In this document: positions 41,561-50,862 of the stretch, piece after piece
Layout of the letters: every line of letters begins with the position of its first letter
How positions within the stretch are numbered: position 1 is the first letter of the stretch
Source of the DNA: CATQHW01 sp965215345
Lineage (GTDB): Bacteria; Spirochaetota; Spirochaetia; SZUA-6; Bin103
DNA: 64,000 nt
Direction of reading: 5' to 3'
Assembly: GCA_965215345.1 (NCBI GenBank)
Contig: CBDCDL010000002.1
Coordinates: forward strand, 744,001 to 808,000
Made by a program: the position numbers and the translations under genes
The notes under the pieces: generated by a model
The model's database searches: none
Seen by the model: the letters and a program-made list of their open reading frames with translations, nothing else
What the model was told of the DNA's origin: nothing

Positions 41561-42562
41561 CGCCATCGCCGACCGGCGGTACGCCCGCACCGTCCGCTCG
41601 ATCCCGGAGCGGTAGCCGGTCGCCGGCGCATACCCGAGCACCGCCCGCGCGCGGGCGATGGAGAAGTGATAGTCGTGCGCGGTCTGGGCCACCCGGTAGA
41701 CGGTCAGCGGCGGCTCGCCGGCCGAGGGAACGGCGCGGTACAGGCACTCGCAGAGCCGGGCCGCCGGCAGGGCCACCCGCGCCGGCACCGGCCAGCGCGG
41801 CGGCTTCCGATCCAGGAGCGCCGCCGCGCGGCAGAGCAGGTGCCGCCAGGTCACGCGTTCGCCCCCGGTCACCAGCAGCACCTCGCCGGCCGCCGCCTCG
41901 GTCTCCAGCGCCAGCTCGAACGCGCGCGACACGTCGTCCACGTACGCCGGGCAGGTCAGGTGGCGGCCGGCGTCGATGAAGGCCGGCAGCCCGCGCTCGA
42001 TCGCCCGCAGGATGCGGTAGAAGCTGGTGGTGTCGTCGGGACCGTAGACGTTGCCCAGGCGCAGCACCACGGCGTCCGGCATGAGCACGCGCGCGCTCCG
42101 CTCGGCGGCCAGCTTGCTCTCCTGGTAGGGGTTGACGAGAGGATGGAACGGACCCTGCTCCGTGGTGTCGCGGTGCGGGCCGAAGCCGTGCACGGCCGCC
42201 GAGCTGGCGTGCACGAACCGGCGGCAGCCGGCAGCCCCGGCCGCCCGGCACAGACGTGCCGTGAGCTCGGCGTTGTAGCGCCGGAAGTGGTCGGCCGTGC
42301 CCCAGTCGCTGACCGCCCCCGCGCAGTGCACGACGGTCGCCGCCCCCTGCAGTGCCGCGCACGCGCCGGCATCCCCGCTCAGGTCGTGGCGCTGCAGGCG
42401 GACCCCGGCCGCTGCCAGCCGGCGCATCCGCTCCTCGGGACCGCCGCGGAACCAGATGCCGCGCACGCGGCGTCCGGACGCCGCCAGGTGGATCGCGAGC
42501 GCGGAGCCGACGAACCCGGACGCGCCGGTCACGACCGTGTCCACGGCGGGCTCACGACCCAT
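41552..42562 (-). CDS. NAD-dependent epimerase/dehydratase (extended SDR)
   Basis: This 336-residue protein has the cofactor motif TGASGFVGSALA near the N-terminus and the active-site YxxxK in NPYQESKLAAERSA. The RLGNVYGPDD loop is typical of sugar or sterol-like epimerases and 3-beta-HSD-type SDRs. The end (FSIARARAVLGYAPATGYRSGIERTV) is shared with the paralogue at 48735-49793. It heads, in the minus direction, nothing else; its neighbours are glycan-type genes. The substrate is unknown. Confidence 0.88.
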   Translation of the reverse strand: MGREPAVDTVVTGASGFVGSALAIHLAASGRRVRGIWFRGGPEERMRRLAAAGVRLQRHDLSGDAGACAALQGAATVVHCAGAVSDWGTADHFRRYNAELTARLCRAAGAAGCRRFVHASSAAVHGFGPHRDTTEQGPFHPLVNPYQESKLAAERSARVLMPDAVVLRLGNVYGPDDTTSFYRILRAIERGLPAFIDAGRHLTCPAYVDDVSRAFELALETEAAAGEVLLVTGGERVTWRHLLCRAAALLDRKPPRWPVPARVALPAARLCECLYRAVPSAGEPPLTVYRVAQTAHDYHFSIARARAVLGYAPATGYRSGIERTVRAYRRSAMALR

Positions 42563-42717
42563 GCGTGCAGCGTGGCCGTCTTGCGCCCGTGGGCGTCAAG
42601 GAAGGCGTCGCTCCGTCCCCATGCGTGCATGCGTGCGATGTCTCCCGCCGGCAGGCGGGCGGCAGGCCGGAGGGCTTCTTGACGCCGCGCGGGCTCCTCA
42701 TGCATCGAGTAGTCCCG

Positions 42718-43545
42718 ATGAACACCACCAGCTCGCCGTCCAGACCGCCCGTCACCATCACCCGGGAGCAGATCGCCCGCTACCACGACGAGGGATACCT
42801 GATCCTGGAACGCGCCATCGACGACGACACGCTGCAGATGCTGCGTGAAGAGTGCTCGTATTTCATGGGGTACATGGACGCGGAGATGGACGCCGCCGGG
42901 CTGGAGCGGAAGGGGATCCACCAGCGCGGCAACCGCTACTTCATCGGCAACCGCTACCACCTGAGCCCCCGGCTGTGGCGCTTCGTGTATGGCGAGGTGA
43001 TGGCGCGGGTGTGCCGGGCCGCGCTCGGCGGAGACGTCTACCTGTTCAACGAGCAGTGGGTGGTCAAGGCGGCCGACACCGGCGGCGCGTTCTCCTGGCA
43101 CCAGGACTCCGGCTACGTCAAGAACCGCTACCGGCAGACCACCCACCGGCCATACCTTTCCTGCTGGTGCGCCCTGGACGATGTCGACGAGTCGAACGGA
43201 ACGGTCTACGTCCTCCCGCACTCGCGCGCCGGCACCAGGGAGATGATCGCCGATCACGTCCGCGACGCGGTGGACGACGATCTGATCGGCTACCACGGCG
43301 ACGATCCGGGGATCGCCATGATCGTCCCGGCCGGCTCGGTGGTGGCGTTCACGAGCTACAACTTCCACCGCTCGGGACCCAACACGACCGGGCGCATGCG
43401 GCGCGTCTACCTCACGCAGTACAGCGCCGAGCCGATCCTGGGAGCGGACGGCGGCCTGTGGTCGCAGGCGGTGCCGTTCCTGCGCGGCGGGGCGGTCGTG
43501 TACGACCACGCGGCCGACCGTGCGGCGCGCGCGGGGAGCGGCTGA
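42718..43545 (+). CDS. Phytanoyl-CoA dioxygenase family protein
   Basis: This 275-residue Fe(II)/2-oxoglutarate dioxygenase starts at ATG 42718 (MNTTSSPSRPPVT). Residues REQIARYHDEGYLILERAI form the usual PhyH opening. SWHQDSGYVKNRY holds the HxD iron ligands and SYNFHRSGPNTTGRMRRVY the distal His and the 2-oxoglutarate Arg. It is a different branch from the duplicated pair at 6-11 kb. It is the only plus-strand gene inside an otherwise minus-strand glycan-type cluster. Confidence 0.9.
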   Translation: MNTTSSPSRPPVTITREQIARYHDEGYLILERAIDDDTLQMLREECSYFMGYMDAEMDAAGLERKGIHQRGNRYFIGNRYHLSPRLWRFVYGEVMARVCRAALGGDVYLFNEQWVVKAADTGGAFSWHQDSGYVKNRYRQTTHRPYLSCWCALDDVDESNGTVYVLPHSRAGTREMIADHVRDAVDDDLIGYHGDDPGIAMIVPAGSVVAFTSYNFHRSGPNTTGRMRRVYLTQYSAEPILGADGGLWSQAVPFLRGGAVVYDHAADRAARAGSG

Positions 43546-43557
43546 CCGGCCCGGCGG

Positions 43558-44271
43558 TCAGCGCGCCAACAGGATCGACAGGTCCAGGGCGATGCCGGCG
43601 GCCGCGTGGATGAAGAGCCCCGGCAGGATCGAGCCGGTCCGGACCGCCAGCAGCCCCAGGGCCAGGCCGAACGGGAAGGCGGCCGCCAGCTCCATGGGCG
43701 GGTGGCCGATGTGCAGCAGCGTGGACGCGAGCGCCTGCGGGGTGGCGGCCGGCAGCACGCCGGCCGCGCCGGCGCCGCGACGCGGCACCAGCGGGAACAG
43801 CAGCGCGCCGCGGAACGTGAGCTCCCACGGCAGGTAGTAGCAGCACAGGTAGGCCAGGGCGTGCGCGGCGATGCCGAGCGGCGCCCGTGCCAGCTCCAGG
43901 ATGTCGGGCCGCCCGAACGGGTAGAAGGCGGCGAGCTGCGGGTTCCGGCGCGACAGGAAACCGACCAGCGCGGCGACCGCGCAGGCGAGCAGCACCGCGG
44001 CAGGGTGGATGCGCTTCGCGCGGCGCATGCCGATCTCGTGCAGGCGTCCGCCGCCCAGGCGCAGCACCGCGGCCGGCGCCAGTCCGAGCAGCACCAGGGC
44101 GGCGGCGAAACGCACGACGTAGTCCGCGAACGGCGTCCCTTCGCCGCCCGCCGGCAGCCGGGCGAGGGTCGCGGCTCCCGGCGGGGTCGACACCAGCGCG
44201 AACAGGGTCACCCCCACGGCGGCCGCGACCACGACCGCGGCCGACTCCGAGCGCCGCACCCAGCCGATCAC
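43558..44271 (-). CDS. CPBP (CAAX-type) intramembrane protease-like protein
   Basis: This 237-residue membrane protein starts at a GTG overlapping the glycosyltransferase stop (GTGA). The family motif appears as PWELTFRGALLF: the second Glu and the Arg are present, but the first Glu of the EExxxR motif is Trp. The distal His motif is STLLHIGHPPMELAAAFPFGLALG. Because one of the paired glutamates is missing, activity is uncertain. The family includes prenyl proteases and bacteriocin self-immunity proteins. Coupling to a glycosyltransferase suggests a role in cell-envelope assembly. Confidence 0.75.
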   Translation of the reverse strand: MIGWVRRSESAAVVVAAAVGVTLFALVSTPPGAATLARLPAGGEGTPFADYVVRFAAALVLLGLAPAAVLRLGGGRLHEIGMRRAKRIHPAAVLLACAVAALVGFLSRRNPQLAAFYPFGRPDILELARAPLGIAAHALAYLCCYYLPWELTFRGALLFPLVPRRGAGAAGVLPAATPQALASTLLHIGHPPMELAAAFPFGLALGLLAVRTGSILPGLFIHAAAGIALDLSILLAR

Positions 44272-45434
44272 GGCGTTGCGTCCACGGCGGCGTCCACGGC
44301 GGCGTCCACGGCCGCTGCGACCTCGGCGGCGCCGGTCGGCCGCGGCGCGCGCGCCAGCGCCCGCCGGGCGGACTCCAGCCCGCCTTCGACCAGCGCGCGC
44401 CGCAGCGCCGCCTGAAACGCGCGGGCCGACGGCGCGTACCAGCCGTATCCGTTGCGGACGATGAAGCTGCGGCTGTGGCGCTCGTTGGGAGCGCCGACCT
44501 GGGTGATCAGGAACGGCCGCCGCGCGGCGGTCACCTCCAGCGTGAACAGGGTGCCGCACTTGCCGGCGGCGAGGTCCGCGGCCGCCAGCAGCACCTCCAT
44601 GTCGTCGCGAAACGGCAACGGCACGACCCGGGTGCCGGCGAACCGCCTCGCCAGATGCCGTCGCAGCGCTGCGTTGCGGCCCGTGGCCACCAGCATCAGC
44701 GCGTCCGGCACCGCGCGCGCGCATGCCTGCACGAACCCCTCGGCATCGCCGATGCCGGCCCCGCCCAGGCCGTAGAACACCACCGCCCGCCCCGGCTCCA
44801 GGCCCAGCCGCCGTCTGGCTTCCCGGCGGTCCGGCGCGGCCAGGAACCGCCGGTGGGTGATGGGCGCCACGCGTTCGATGCGGGCGGGTCCCACGCCGGA
44901 GTCACGCACCGCGTCGGCGGCGGCCTCGCCCATGGCGAAGTAGCGGTCGGCGTGGCAGGCGAGCAGGTGGTGCGGCCCGCCCAGCTCCGTGAACACGTAG
45001 AACAGCGGCGGCCGGTGCCGGGCCCGCCGCCGGGCGCGGGCGAAGATATGCGCGGTGCCCCAGTGGGTGGCCAGCACCGCCGCCGGCCGGCGTCGGTCGA
45101 GCAGCTCGCGAGCCTGGGGCACCGCCTGCGCGGCCGCCGCGCGGTTGACCATGCGGGTCACCGCCGGCAGCGCCGAGCCGCCGGCAAAGGCAAGCTGGCC
45201 GGCCCGCCGGTGGCGCAGGATCCAGTCCCAGGACGAGACGTAGAAGCGCTCGGTGCGCGGCCCGCCGAGGGCCGCCGCGTCGACCAGCTCGGCGCCGCGG
45301 CCGCGCTCCTCCAGCGCCGCCGCGACCGCGCGCGCCGCCGACAGGTGGCCGGCCCCGGCTGCGAAGTACGGGACGACGACCGGTCCATCCGCACCGTTCC
45401 GGAAAGGCGTCGCCGCCGGGCCCGGCCGCGTCAT
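44268..45434 (-). CDS. Glycosyltransferase related to MGDG synthase/MurG (GT28-like)
   Basis: This 388-residue protein has the N-terminal motif AAGAGHLSAARAVAAALEE, like the GxGH of MurG/MGDG synthases. The C-terminal nucleotide-sugar site reads VVFYGLGGAGIGDAEGF, followed by KCGTLFTLEVTAARRPFL. It probably transfers a sugar to a lipid acceptor at the inner membrane. The C-terminus ends in a short alanine-rich tail (AAVDAAVDAAVDA) encoded by a three-unit 12-bp repeat. It overlaps both neighbouring genes by four bases. Confidence 0.82.
   Translation of the reverse strand: MTRPGPAATPFRNGADGPVVVPYFAAGAGHLSAARAVAAALEERGRGAELVDAAALGGPRTERFYVSSWDWILRHRRAGQLAFAGGSALPAVTRMVNRAAAAQAVPQARELLDRRRPAAVLATHWGTAHIFARARRRARHRPPLFYVFTELGGPHHLLACHADRYFAMGEAAADAVRDSGVGPARIERVAPITHRRFLAAPDRREARRRLGLEPGRAVVFYGLGGAGIGDAEGFVQACARAVPDALMLVATGRNAALRRHLARRFAGTRVVPLPFRDDMEVLLAAADLAAGKCGTLFTLEVTAARRPFLITQVGAPNERHSRSFIVRNGYGWYAPSARAFQAALRRALVEGGLESARRALARAPRPTGAAEVAAAVDAAVDAAVDATP
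44281..44316. repeat. Three tandem 12-bp units at the 3' end of the glycosyltransferase gene
   Basis: TCCACGGCGGCG occurs at 44281-44292 and 44293-44304, with a third, slightly changed copy at 44305-44316. On the coding strand each unit encodes about four residues of the AAVD-type tail. Unit number could vary by slippage without changing the frame. Confidence 0.8.
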
Positions 45435-46516
45435 CGCGCGTCGCCGGCCCCGCGGTAGAGGTCGGCGATCCGATCGCCGATGTCGTTCCAGTCAAGCTGC
45501 TTCGCCCGCGCCCGCGCGGCGCGGCCGGCCGCCTGCAGGTCCATGCCGCGCACGCTCCGCATCGCCTGCGGCAGAGCGCCGGGCTCGTCCGGCTCGTACA
45601 GGACCCCCATGCTGCCGTCGATCAGGTCCGCCATGCAGCCGCGGCGCGGCAGCACCATGGGCAACCCGAAGCCGAGCGCCTGGATGGCGCTGCCGGAGGT
45701 CATCACCTCCCGGAACGGCAGCACGGCCACGTCGGCGGCGTTGAGGTAGTACTGAAACTCCTCCTCCGGGAAGAAGTCGGAGGTCTCGATCCGAATCGAC
45801 CGCGCTGCGCGGGCGGACGCCGCCACCCGTTCCAGCAACCCCGGCGCCCGCGCGTTGGTCTTCATCATCAGGATCAGCAGGTCCTCGGGCCGCGCGATCT
45901 GCAGATACGCGTCGACCAGCTCCTCCAGCCCCTTGTATCCGCGCAGGTTGCCGAAGAACACGTACACGAAGCGGCCCTCTTCGATCCCCAGCCGGGCGCG
46001 CGCCGCCGGGCGCGTGACCTCGTCCGGAAACACGTCCATGAAGTGCCCGTGCGGGATCACGTGCACGGGTTCCACACCGTAGCGGCGGGTGAGCTGCTCG
46101 GCGCCGTAGCGGCAGTGGGCGATCACGACGTCCGCCTCGCGCGCCACCAGCAGGTTGACCAGCCGGTCCAGCTCCGGGTGCGGACGCTCGTGCGGGAACA
46201 GGTTGTGCAGGGTCCAGACGACCCGGTAGCCGATCCGCCTGGCGTGGATCAGCGTCTCCGCGAAGCGCGCGTACTCGCCCAGCGCCCCTTCCGGGCCGCC
46301 CTGCGTATAGAACCGGTCCAGCCAGTTCAGGTGCAGCACCGCGTACTCCGGCCGCGAACGCTCCAGCCAGTCGGCGCCGAACGCATAGTCGCCGGGTTCC
46401 AGGTGGATGTCATGGCGGCGCAGCGACCGCGCCAGCAGCGCCCCGTACTGATTGGAGCGCGTGCCCAGCCGCAGGTCGCCGCCGGCCTCCCAGAAGAAGA
46501 ACGCGCGCATGCTCAT
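45431..46516 (-). CDS. Glycosyltransferase family 4-like protein
   Basis: This 361-residue GT-B enzyme starts at ATG 46516, overlapping the stop of the heparinase-like gene (ATGA). The acceptor domain contains VLHLNWLDRFYTQGG and WTLHNLFPHERPHPELDR. The donor domain contains FFGNLRGYKGLEELVDAY, and SDFFPEEEFQYYLNAADVAVLPF with the E(x7)E-like region GSAIQALGFGLPMVLP. It probably builds a surface polysaccharide or glycolipid with the adjacent GT28-like enzyme. Confidence 0.9.
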   Translation of the reverse strand: MSMRAFFFWEAGGDLRLGTRSNQYGALLARSLRRHDIHLEPGDYAFGADWLERSRPEYAVLHLNWLDRFYTQGGPEGALGEYARFAETLIHARRIGYRVVWTLHNLFPHERPHPELDRLVNLLVAREADVVIAHCRYGAEQLTRRYGVEPVHVIPHGHFMDVFPDEVTRPAARARLGIEEGRFVYVFFGNLRGYKGLEELVDAYLQIARPEDLLILMMKTNARAPGLLERVAASARAARSIRIETSDFFPEEEFQYYLNAADVAVLPFREVMTSGSAIQALGFGLPMVLPRRGCMADLIDGSMGVLYEPDEPGALPQAMRSVRGMDLQAAGRAARARAKQLDWNDIGDRIADLYRGAGDAR

Positions 46517-48564
46517 CCGTTCAGGGCCTGCCATCCGGCCCCGGCCGCATCCGGAGGCTGCCAGCGGTGTTCGCCGTCCTCGCGGCGGATGACCAGCGAG
46601 GCAGTTGCCTCTTCCCACTCGATTCGCGCGGGTTCCGAGTCTGCGCGGCCGATCTCGATCACGGTGAGGAAGTCTGCGGCCCGCCCCCGGCGGGTACGCA
46701 CCAGCAGATCGGTGAGCTCGGAGGCCGGGTTGAACGGCGCGTAGCCGACCGCCACCGAGCCACCCCCCTCCCGCGGCAGGTGGAGGGCGACCCAGCCGCC
46801 GGCGGTGTTCCAGAGCGACGCCGCCCCTCCGGCGGCGACCCCGCTCTCGCGCACGCGTACGTGGGGGAGAGCGGCCTCCAGACCGCCGGCGGCGATGCCG
46901 CGCAGCCGGACGAGCGCCCCGCGCACGCGAAACAGCCACTGCACCACGTGCTCGCCCGGCGAGCGGACGCTGAACCAGTCCAGGAAGCAGCGCCCGTGCG
47001 ACGCCACGGCCCGCGCCATGGTGGTCCCCCCGTAGAGCGCCTCCGCCTCATCTGCGGTACCCGCACTGTCGGCGCCGAACCGCACCCGCGCCTGCACCTG
47101 GTCGCGGCCGTCCGGCGCGCGCTCGAAGCCGATCAGCTCCCCGTGCGCGGGCGGCTGCGAACGGCGGTCCAGGATCACGGTGTTGTGGCTGAACGACTGC
47201 CGGTACCAGGAGCGGTGCAGCGGCACCCCGTAGCCGGGCGAGCCCAGATCGGGCGAGACCGGCTCGCCGGCTGCGTACAGGGACAGGGCCAGCTTGTCCG
47301 GATGGCCGTGCCCGCCCCCCGGCGGACCGTGCTTGAGCAGCACCCACGAGTCGGGCGAGCCCGGCGCGTGGCGCTGTCGCAGCACGCTCAGGCCGATGTC
47401 CGGAAGGCTGACGCTGCCGGTCCCGTCCGCGCCGGCGTCACCGGCGCCGGAACCGGCCGCCTGCACCTCTTCCGGGCCGTACAGGAGCGCCTCCATCGAG
47501 TCGCGCGGCCGGCTGCGGTAATTCTCCGCCAACACCGCATGGAAGTCGGGATCGCCGAACCAGCCGGCCGCCACCTCGTACAGGGCGCACGCGGGCGGCA
47601 CACCGTGGCACACGTCGCCGCGCAGCGAGGAGAAGAACCAGCAGTCGTTGGTGGCCGGCAGCCGTCCGTCCGGCATGCGGATCGCCAGCGGCGCGGCATA
47701 CATACGCCGGAGCTCCTCTGCCCGCGCGCACTCCGGGCGGGCGGCAGCCGCGACCGCGGCCAGCGTGGTCAGCGCGTGGGCGGCGTAGAAATGGTAGCTC
47801 GACGAGCACTCCCACCACAGGCCGTCTGCGAGCCCGTCGCGCAGCAGCCGCCGGAACCCGAAGGCGCCGTCGATCGCCTCGTCCACCAGGGCGCCGTCGC
47901 CCACGGCCGCGCCCACCGCGGCCAGCGCCGCGTGGTGCCAGCACTCGATGTTGTGGATTTCGTGAAACCGCTGCGCGCGGATGTGGTCGGCCGCCGCGCG
48001 CAGCAGATCGCCCTCGATCAGGTCCCGGTCGCGCGGCGACAGCCGCATGCGCAGCAGGTCGTAGGCGCGCGCCAGCGGCACGACGACGTTCGCCTCGTCC
48101 AGGGACTGGTAGGTGGCCTTGCCGCGGCCGCCGCCGCGCGACGTGTGCGTCCCAAGCGGGTACCCGGGGTAGCGCCGCGCATAGCCGGTGAGCACCGCGG
48201 CGGCACGGTCGGCGGCGCGCGCATCGCCGTCCAGCCGCCACAGCAGCGCGGCCTGCAGCGCGCCGTGGGCAAGCAGGTGATTGGCGCCGAAGCGCCATGC
48301 CTCGTCGAACGGCGACCCGCTCCACACGCGTCCGTCCACTGGACAGGCGTGCGCGCGCGGCGTGTGCGGATCGAAACGCAACTCGACCGCATGATCGGGA
48401 CAGAAGTAGTCGTGGTAGAGCCCGGCCGGATCGTCGGGCGGCTCCAGGTCCACCGCCAGCAGGGCGCCGGCGCGCCGCCGCAGACCGTCGCGCGCGTCGG
48501 CGAACCGGTCTGAACGCCAGCGGGCCGCCGCCCGCTCCAGGAGCCCCTCCGGGATCAGCCGCAC
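46513..48564 (-). CDS. Heparinase II/III-family polysaccharide lyase-like protein
   Basis: This 683-residue protein uses GTG 48564 as start. The N-terminal alpha/alpha toroid carries FHEIHNIECWHHAAL (the Asn/His region) and ECSSSYHFYAAHALTTL (the catalytic-tyrosine region). The C-terminal beta-sandwich begins around LKHGPPGGGHGHPDKLALSLYA and has SFSHNTVILDRR. These match heparinase II/III and oligo-alginate lyases acting on uronic-acid polymers. No signal peptide is evident, so the location is unclear. It is linked by overlap to two glycosyltransferase genes, which suggests turnover or editing of a self-made glycan. Confidence 0.85.
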   Translation of the reverse strand: MRLIPEGLLERAAARWRSDRFADARDGLRRRAGALLAVDLEPPDDPAGLYHDYFCPDHAVELRFDPHTPRAHACPVDGRVWSGSPFDEAWRFGANHLLAHGALQAALLWRLDGDARAADRAAAVLTGYARRYPGYPLGTHTSRGGGRGKATYQSLDEANVVVPLARAYDLLRMRLSPRDRDLIEGDLLRAAADHIRAQRFHEIHNIECWHHAALAAVGAAVGDGALVDEAIDGAFGFRRLLRDGLADGLWWECSSSYHFYAAHALTTLAAVAAAARPECARAEELRRMYAAPLAIRMPDGRLPATNDCWFFSSLRGDVCHGVPPACALYEVAAGWFGDPDFHAVLAENYRSRPRDSMEALLYGPEEVQAAGSGAGDAGADGTGSVSLPDIGLSVLRQRHAPGSPDSWVLLKHGPPGGGHGHPDKLALSLYAAGEPVSPDLGSPGYGVPLHRSWYRQSFSHNTVILDRRSQPPAHGELIGFERAPDGRDQVQARVRFGADSAGTADEAEALYGGTTMARAVASHGRCFLDWFSVRSPGEHVVQWLFRVRGALVRLRGIAAGGLEAALPHVRVRESGVAAGGAASLWNTAGGWVALHLPREGGGSVAVGYAPFNPASELTDLLVRTRRGRAADFLTVIEIGRADSEPARIEWEEATASLVIRREDGEHRWQPPDAAGAGWQALNG

Positions 48565-48566
48565 CC

Positions 48567-48579
48567 CGGTAGCCTACCG
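48567..48579. promoter_or_regulatory. Inverted repeat just upstream of the heparinase-like gene
   Basis: CGGTAG-C-CTACCG lies two bases before the GTG start (minus strand). There is no Shine-Dalgarno sequence. It may be an operator, or it may hide the initiation site in a hairpin. Confidence 0.3.
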
Positions 48580-48734
48580 CAAGGCTCAGCTTCCTTCGCC
48601 CGCCTCATCCAGCACCGCTCGCCGATCTCCGGGCTCATCCGGAACCGCATTGCTTCCCGTCGATCCGATGCCGGACGAACCACCCCGAGGCGGCCTCAGT
48701 CGTCTTCTCACATCCGGCGCTTGCAAACCGCCCA

Positions 48735-49793
48735 TCATGCCGGTCGCGTCCTGCGGTACCAATCCACGCAGGCGCGCAGATGCGCATCCACGTCGCGGTC
48801 CGGGCGATAGCCCAGGATGCTCTTGGCGCGATCGCACCGGTAGTGGAAGTCCTTCGCGGCGCGGAGGACGCGGTAGCGGGTGACCAGCGGCGGACGGCGC
48901 AGCCGGGCCATCCTGCCGAGCAGCGCGGCCGCCTCGGCAGCCGGCCGCGCCAGGGCGTACGGCACGCTGCGCGTGCTCGGGCGCACCCCGAGCGCGTTGG
49001 CGCAGCGGACGGTGAACTGCCTCCAGGTCATGGTCACGTCATCGGTCAGCAGGTAGATGCCGGGCACACGCCGTTCCAGCGCCCGCACCGCCGCCTGCGC
49101 CAGATTCCCGACGTACAGCGGCGTCAGCAGCGCGCGCCCGCCGTCGACCAGCGCCCACGTGCCGGCGTCGATCCGCTCCAGCATCGGCAGCGTCCAGCGG
49201 CGGTCGCCGGGCCCGTACACGGCGCTGGGCCGCAGAATCGTCAGCCGCACCCCACGGCGGACGGCGTGCAGGCGGGCGGCGCGCTCGGCGGCGCGCTTCG
49301 ACTGCGAGTACGACGAGGACGCCCTCGCGCCGCGGCTGTCCTCGTCCAGGTCGCGACCGTAGCCGCCGGCGTTGGCGGTCGACACGTGCACGACGTGCCC
49401 GGCGCCCGCCCGCGCCGCCGCCTCCACGACGTTGACCGTGCCGGCGACGTTGTCGCGCTCGAAGTCGGCGCGGGCGCCCCAGTCGCCGGCGCGCGCCGCG
49501 CAGTGGACGACGGCCCGGCAGCCGGCGAAGGCCGCCGCCAGGCCCGGCACGTCATCCAGCGCGGCCGCCGCCAGCGTCAGCGCCCCTCCCGACTCCAGCT
49601 CGCGCAGGGCTCGGGTGTCGCTGCGCGCCCGCACCGTGCAGACCAGCTCCTCCCCGCCGGCGGCGAGCGCGGCAGCGCACGCGTGGCCGACGAAACCGGT
49701 AGCCCCGGTGACCGCCGTCACGGCTCCCGACCATGGCCCACGGCGGCGGGCGGTGCGTTGCGCCTCTCGGAACGATCGGTCCGGCCGCGGCAT
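48735..49793 (-). CDS. NAD-dependent epimerase/dehydratase (extended SDR)
   Basis: This 352-residue protein has the cofactor motif TGATGFVGHACA at about 29-40, preceded by a basic 25-residue segment that may not be translated (GTG at about 49724 is an alternative start). The YxxxK active site is SSSYSQSKRAAERAA and the RPSAVYGPGD loop follows. It resembles the epimerase at 41552-42562 in overall plan and at the C-terminus (CDRAKSILGYRPDRDVDAHL). The two paralogues bracket the glycosyltransferase-lyase cluster. Confidence 0.87.
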   Translation of the reverse strand: MPRPDRSFREAQRTARRRGPWSGAVTAVTGATGFVGHACAAALAAGGEELVCTVRARSDTRALRELESGGALTLAAAALDDVPGLAAAFAGCRAVVHCAARAGDWGARADFERDNVAGTVNVVEAAARAGAGHVVHVSTANAGGYGRDLDEDSRGARASSSYSQSKRAAERAARLHAVRRGVRLTILRPSAVYGPGDRRWTLPMLERIDAGTWALVDGGRALLTPLYVGNLAQAAVRALERRVPGIYLLTDDVTMTWRQFTVRCANALGVRPSTRSVPYALARPAAEAAALLGRMARLRRPPLVTRYRVLRAAKDFHYRCDRAKSILGYRPDRDVDAHLRACVDWYRRTRPA

Positions 49794-49833
49794 CCGCCCC
49801 TGACGCCGGCGCCGGCGGCCGCCGGAGGCTGAT

Positions 49834-50838
49834 TCAGTCCGGGATCACGCCCGTGGCGCGCAGCAGGGTTTCCTGTACCAGCAGCTCGTGCGACACCGGC
49901 CGGTCACGCGGTTGCCTCCCTTCGATGGTCGCCAGGAACGCGTCGAGCTCCAGCTCGTAGGTCCTCTGCCGGCTCTCTCCGTCCACGCTCACGACCTGCT
50001 CGCCCTGCCGGTAGCCGTCCCCGGCTTCCGCCAGGCAGAGCCGGACCTGCAGGCCGGGCTCGAAGGGCTCGACGATGATGGCGCTGCCGCGGCTGCCGTA
50101 CACCTCGAAACGGCGCGCCGCCGGCTGCGTCTCCAGCGCGGCGATGTCGATGAAGGCAAGGGCGTTCTCGAACTCGAACACCCCCAGCGTGTTGTCCTCG
50201 AACGCCGCCGCCGACCCCGCGTCGCTCCGCAGGAACGACGTCACCTTCACCGGACGCCCCAGGATCCAGACGACCTGGTCCAGCATGTGCCCGCCAAGAT
50301 CGAAGAAGATGCCGCCCCGGTGCGCGCCGGCGATCCGGGCGCGCCCGATCTCATCGATGTGCGTGGACATGTGGGCGCGCACCGCGAACACGTCGCCCAG
50401 CAAGCCCGACCTGGCCCAGCCGGCGACCGTTCCGAACGACGAGTGGTAGCGCAGCATGTAGCCCATCTGGATGAGCAGACCCTTCTGTTCGGCTGCCGCC
50501 ACGACCTGCTGCCACTGCGCCCAGTCGTCGCCCGCAGGCTTGTCGTACCAGACATGCTTTCCGGCGGCGACGATCTCCTCGGTCTGATCGAGACTCTCCG
50601 CGTTGTGCCCCTCGGAGGCGATCGCCACGATGCTTTCGTCCTCCAGCATCTCGCTCCTGTCGTCATACCAGTGAACGCCCGCGAAGGCGCCGTCGGACCC
50701 TTCCAGCTCGGCGCGCCGCGCCGGGTCGGGTTCGAAGACCCCGGCGATCTCGACATCGCCATTCACCTGCATCGCCTGCAATTTGCCGGACGCGTGCCCG
50801 TGCCTGGTTCCGTATTGAGCCATGCGAGTCTTCGCCAC
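49834..50838 (-). CDS. Gfo/Idh/MocA family oxidoreductase
   Basis: This 334-residue protein starts at a GTG (50838) six bases after AGGAGG; ATG 50823 is less well placed. The Rossmann motif is degenerate (YGTRHGHASGKLQAM). The EKP-equivalent is WYDKPAGDDW and the catalytic-region motif is FFDLGGHMLDQVVWILGRP. Likely activity is sugar or cyclitol oxidation with NAD(P). Two adjacent palindromes at 50863-50885 sit in the promoter region. Confidence 0.87.
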   Translation of the reverse strand: MAKTRMAQYGTRHGHASGKLQAMQVNGDVEIAGVFEPDPARRAELEGSDGAFAGVHWYDDRSEMLEDESIVAIASEGHNAESLDQTEEIVAAGKHVWYDKPAGDDWAQWQQVVAAAEQKGLLIQMGYMLRYHSSFGTVAGWARSGLLGDVFAVRAHMSTHIDEIGRARIAGAHRGGIFFDLGGHMLDQVVWILGRPVKVTSFLRSDAGSAAAFEDNTLGVFEFENALAFIDIAALETQPAARRFEVYGSRGSAIIVEPFEPGLQVRLCLAEAGDGYRQGEQVVSVDGESRQRTYELELDAFLATIEGRQPRDRPVSHELLVQETLLRATGVIPD

Positions 50839-50862
50839 CCGTTTCCTCCTGTTCCGGCCGGT

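Noticed and set aside
46567..48513. 648-codon plus-strand frame opposite the heparinase-like gene
   Set aside because: Codon and residue composition are typical of an antisense shadow; the minus-strand frame has clear family motifs.
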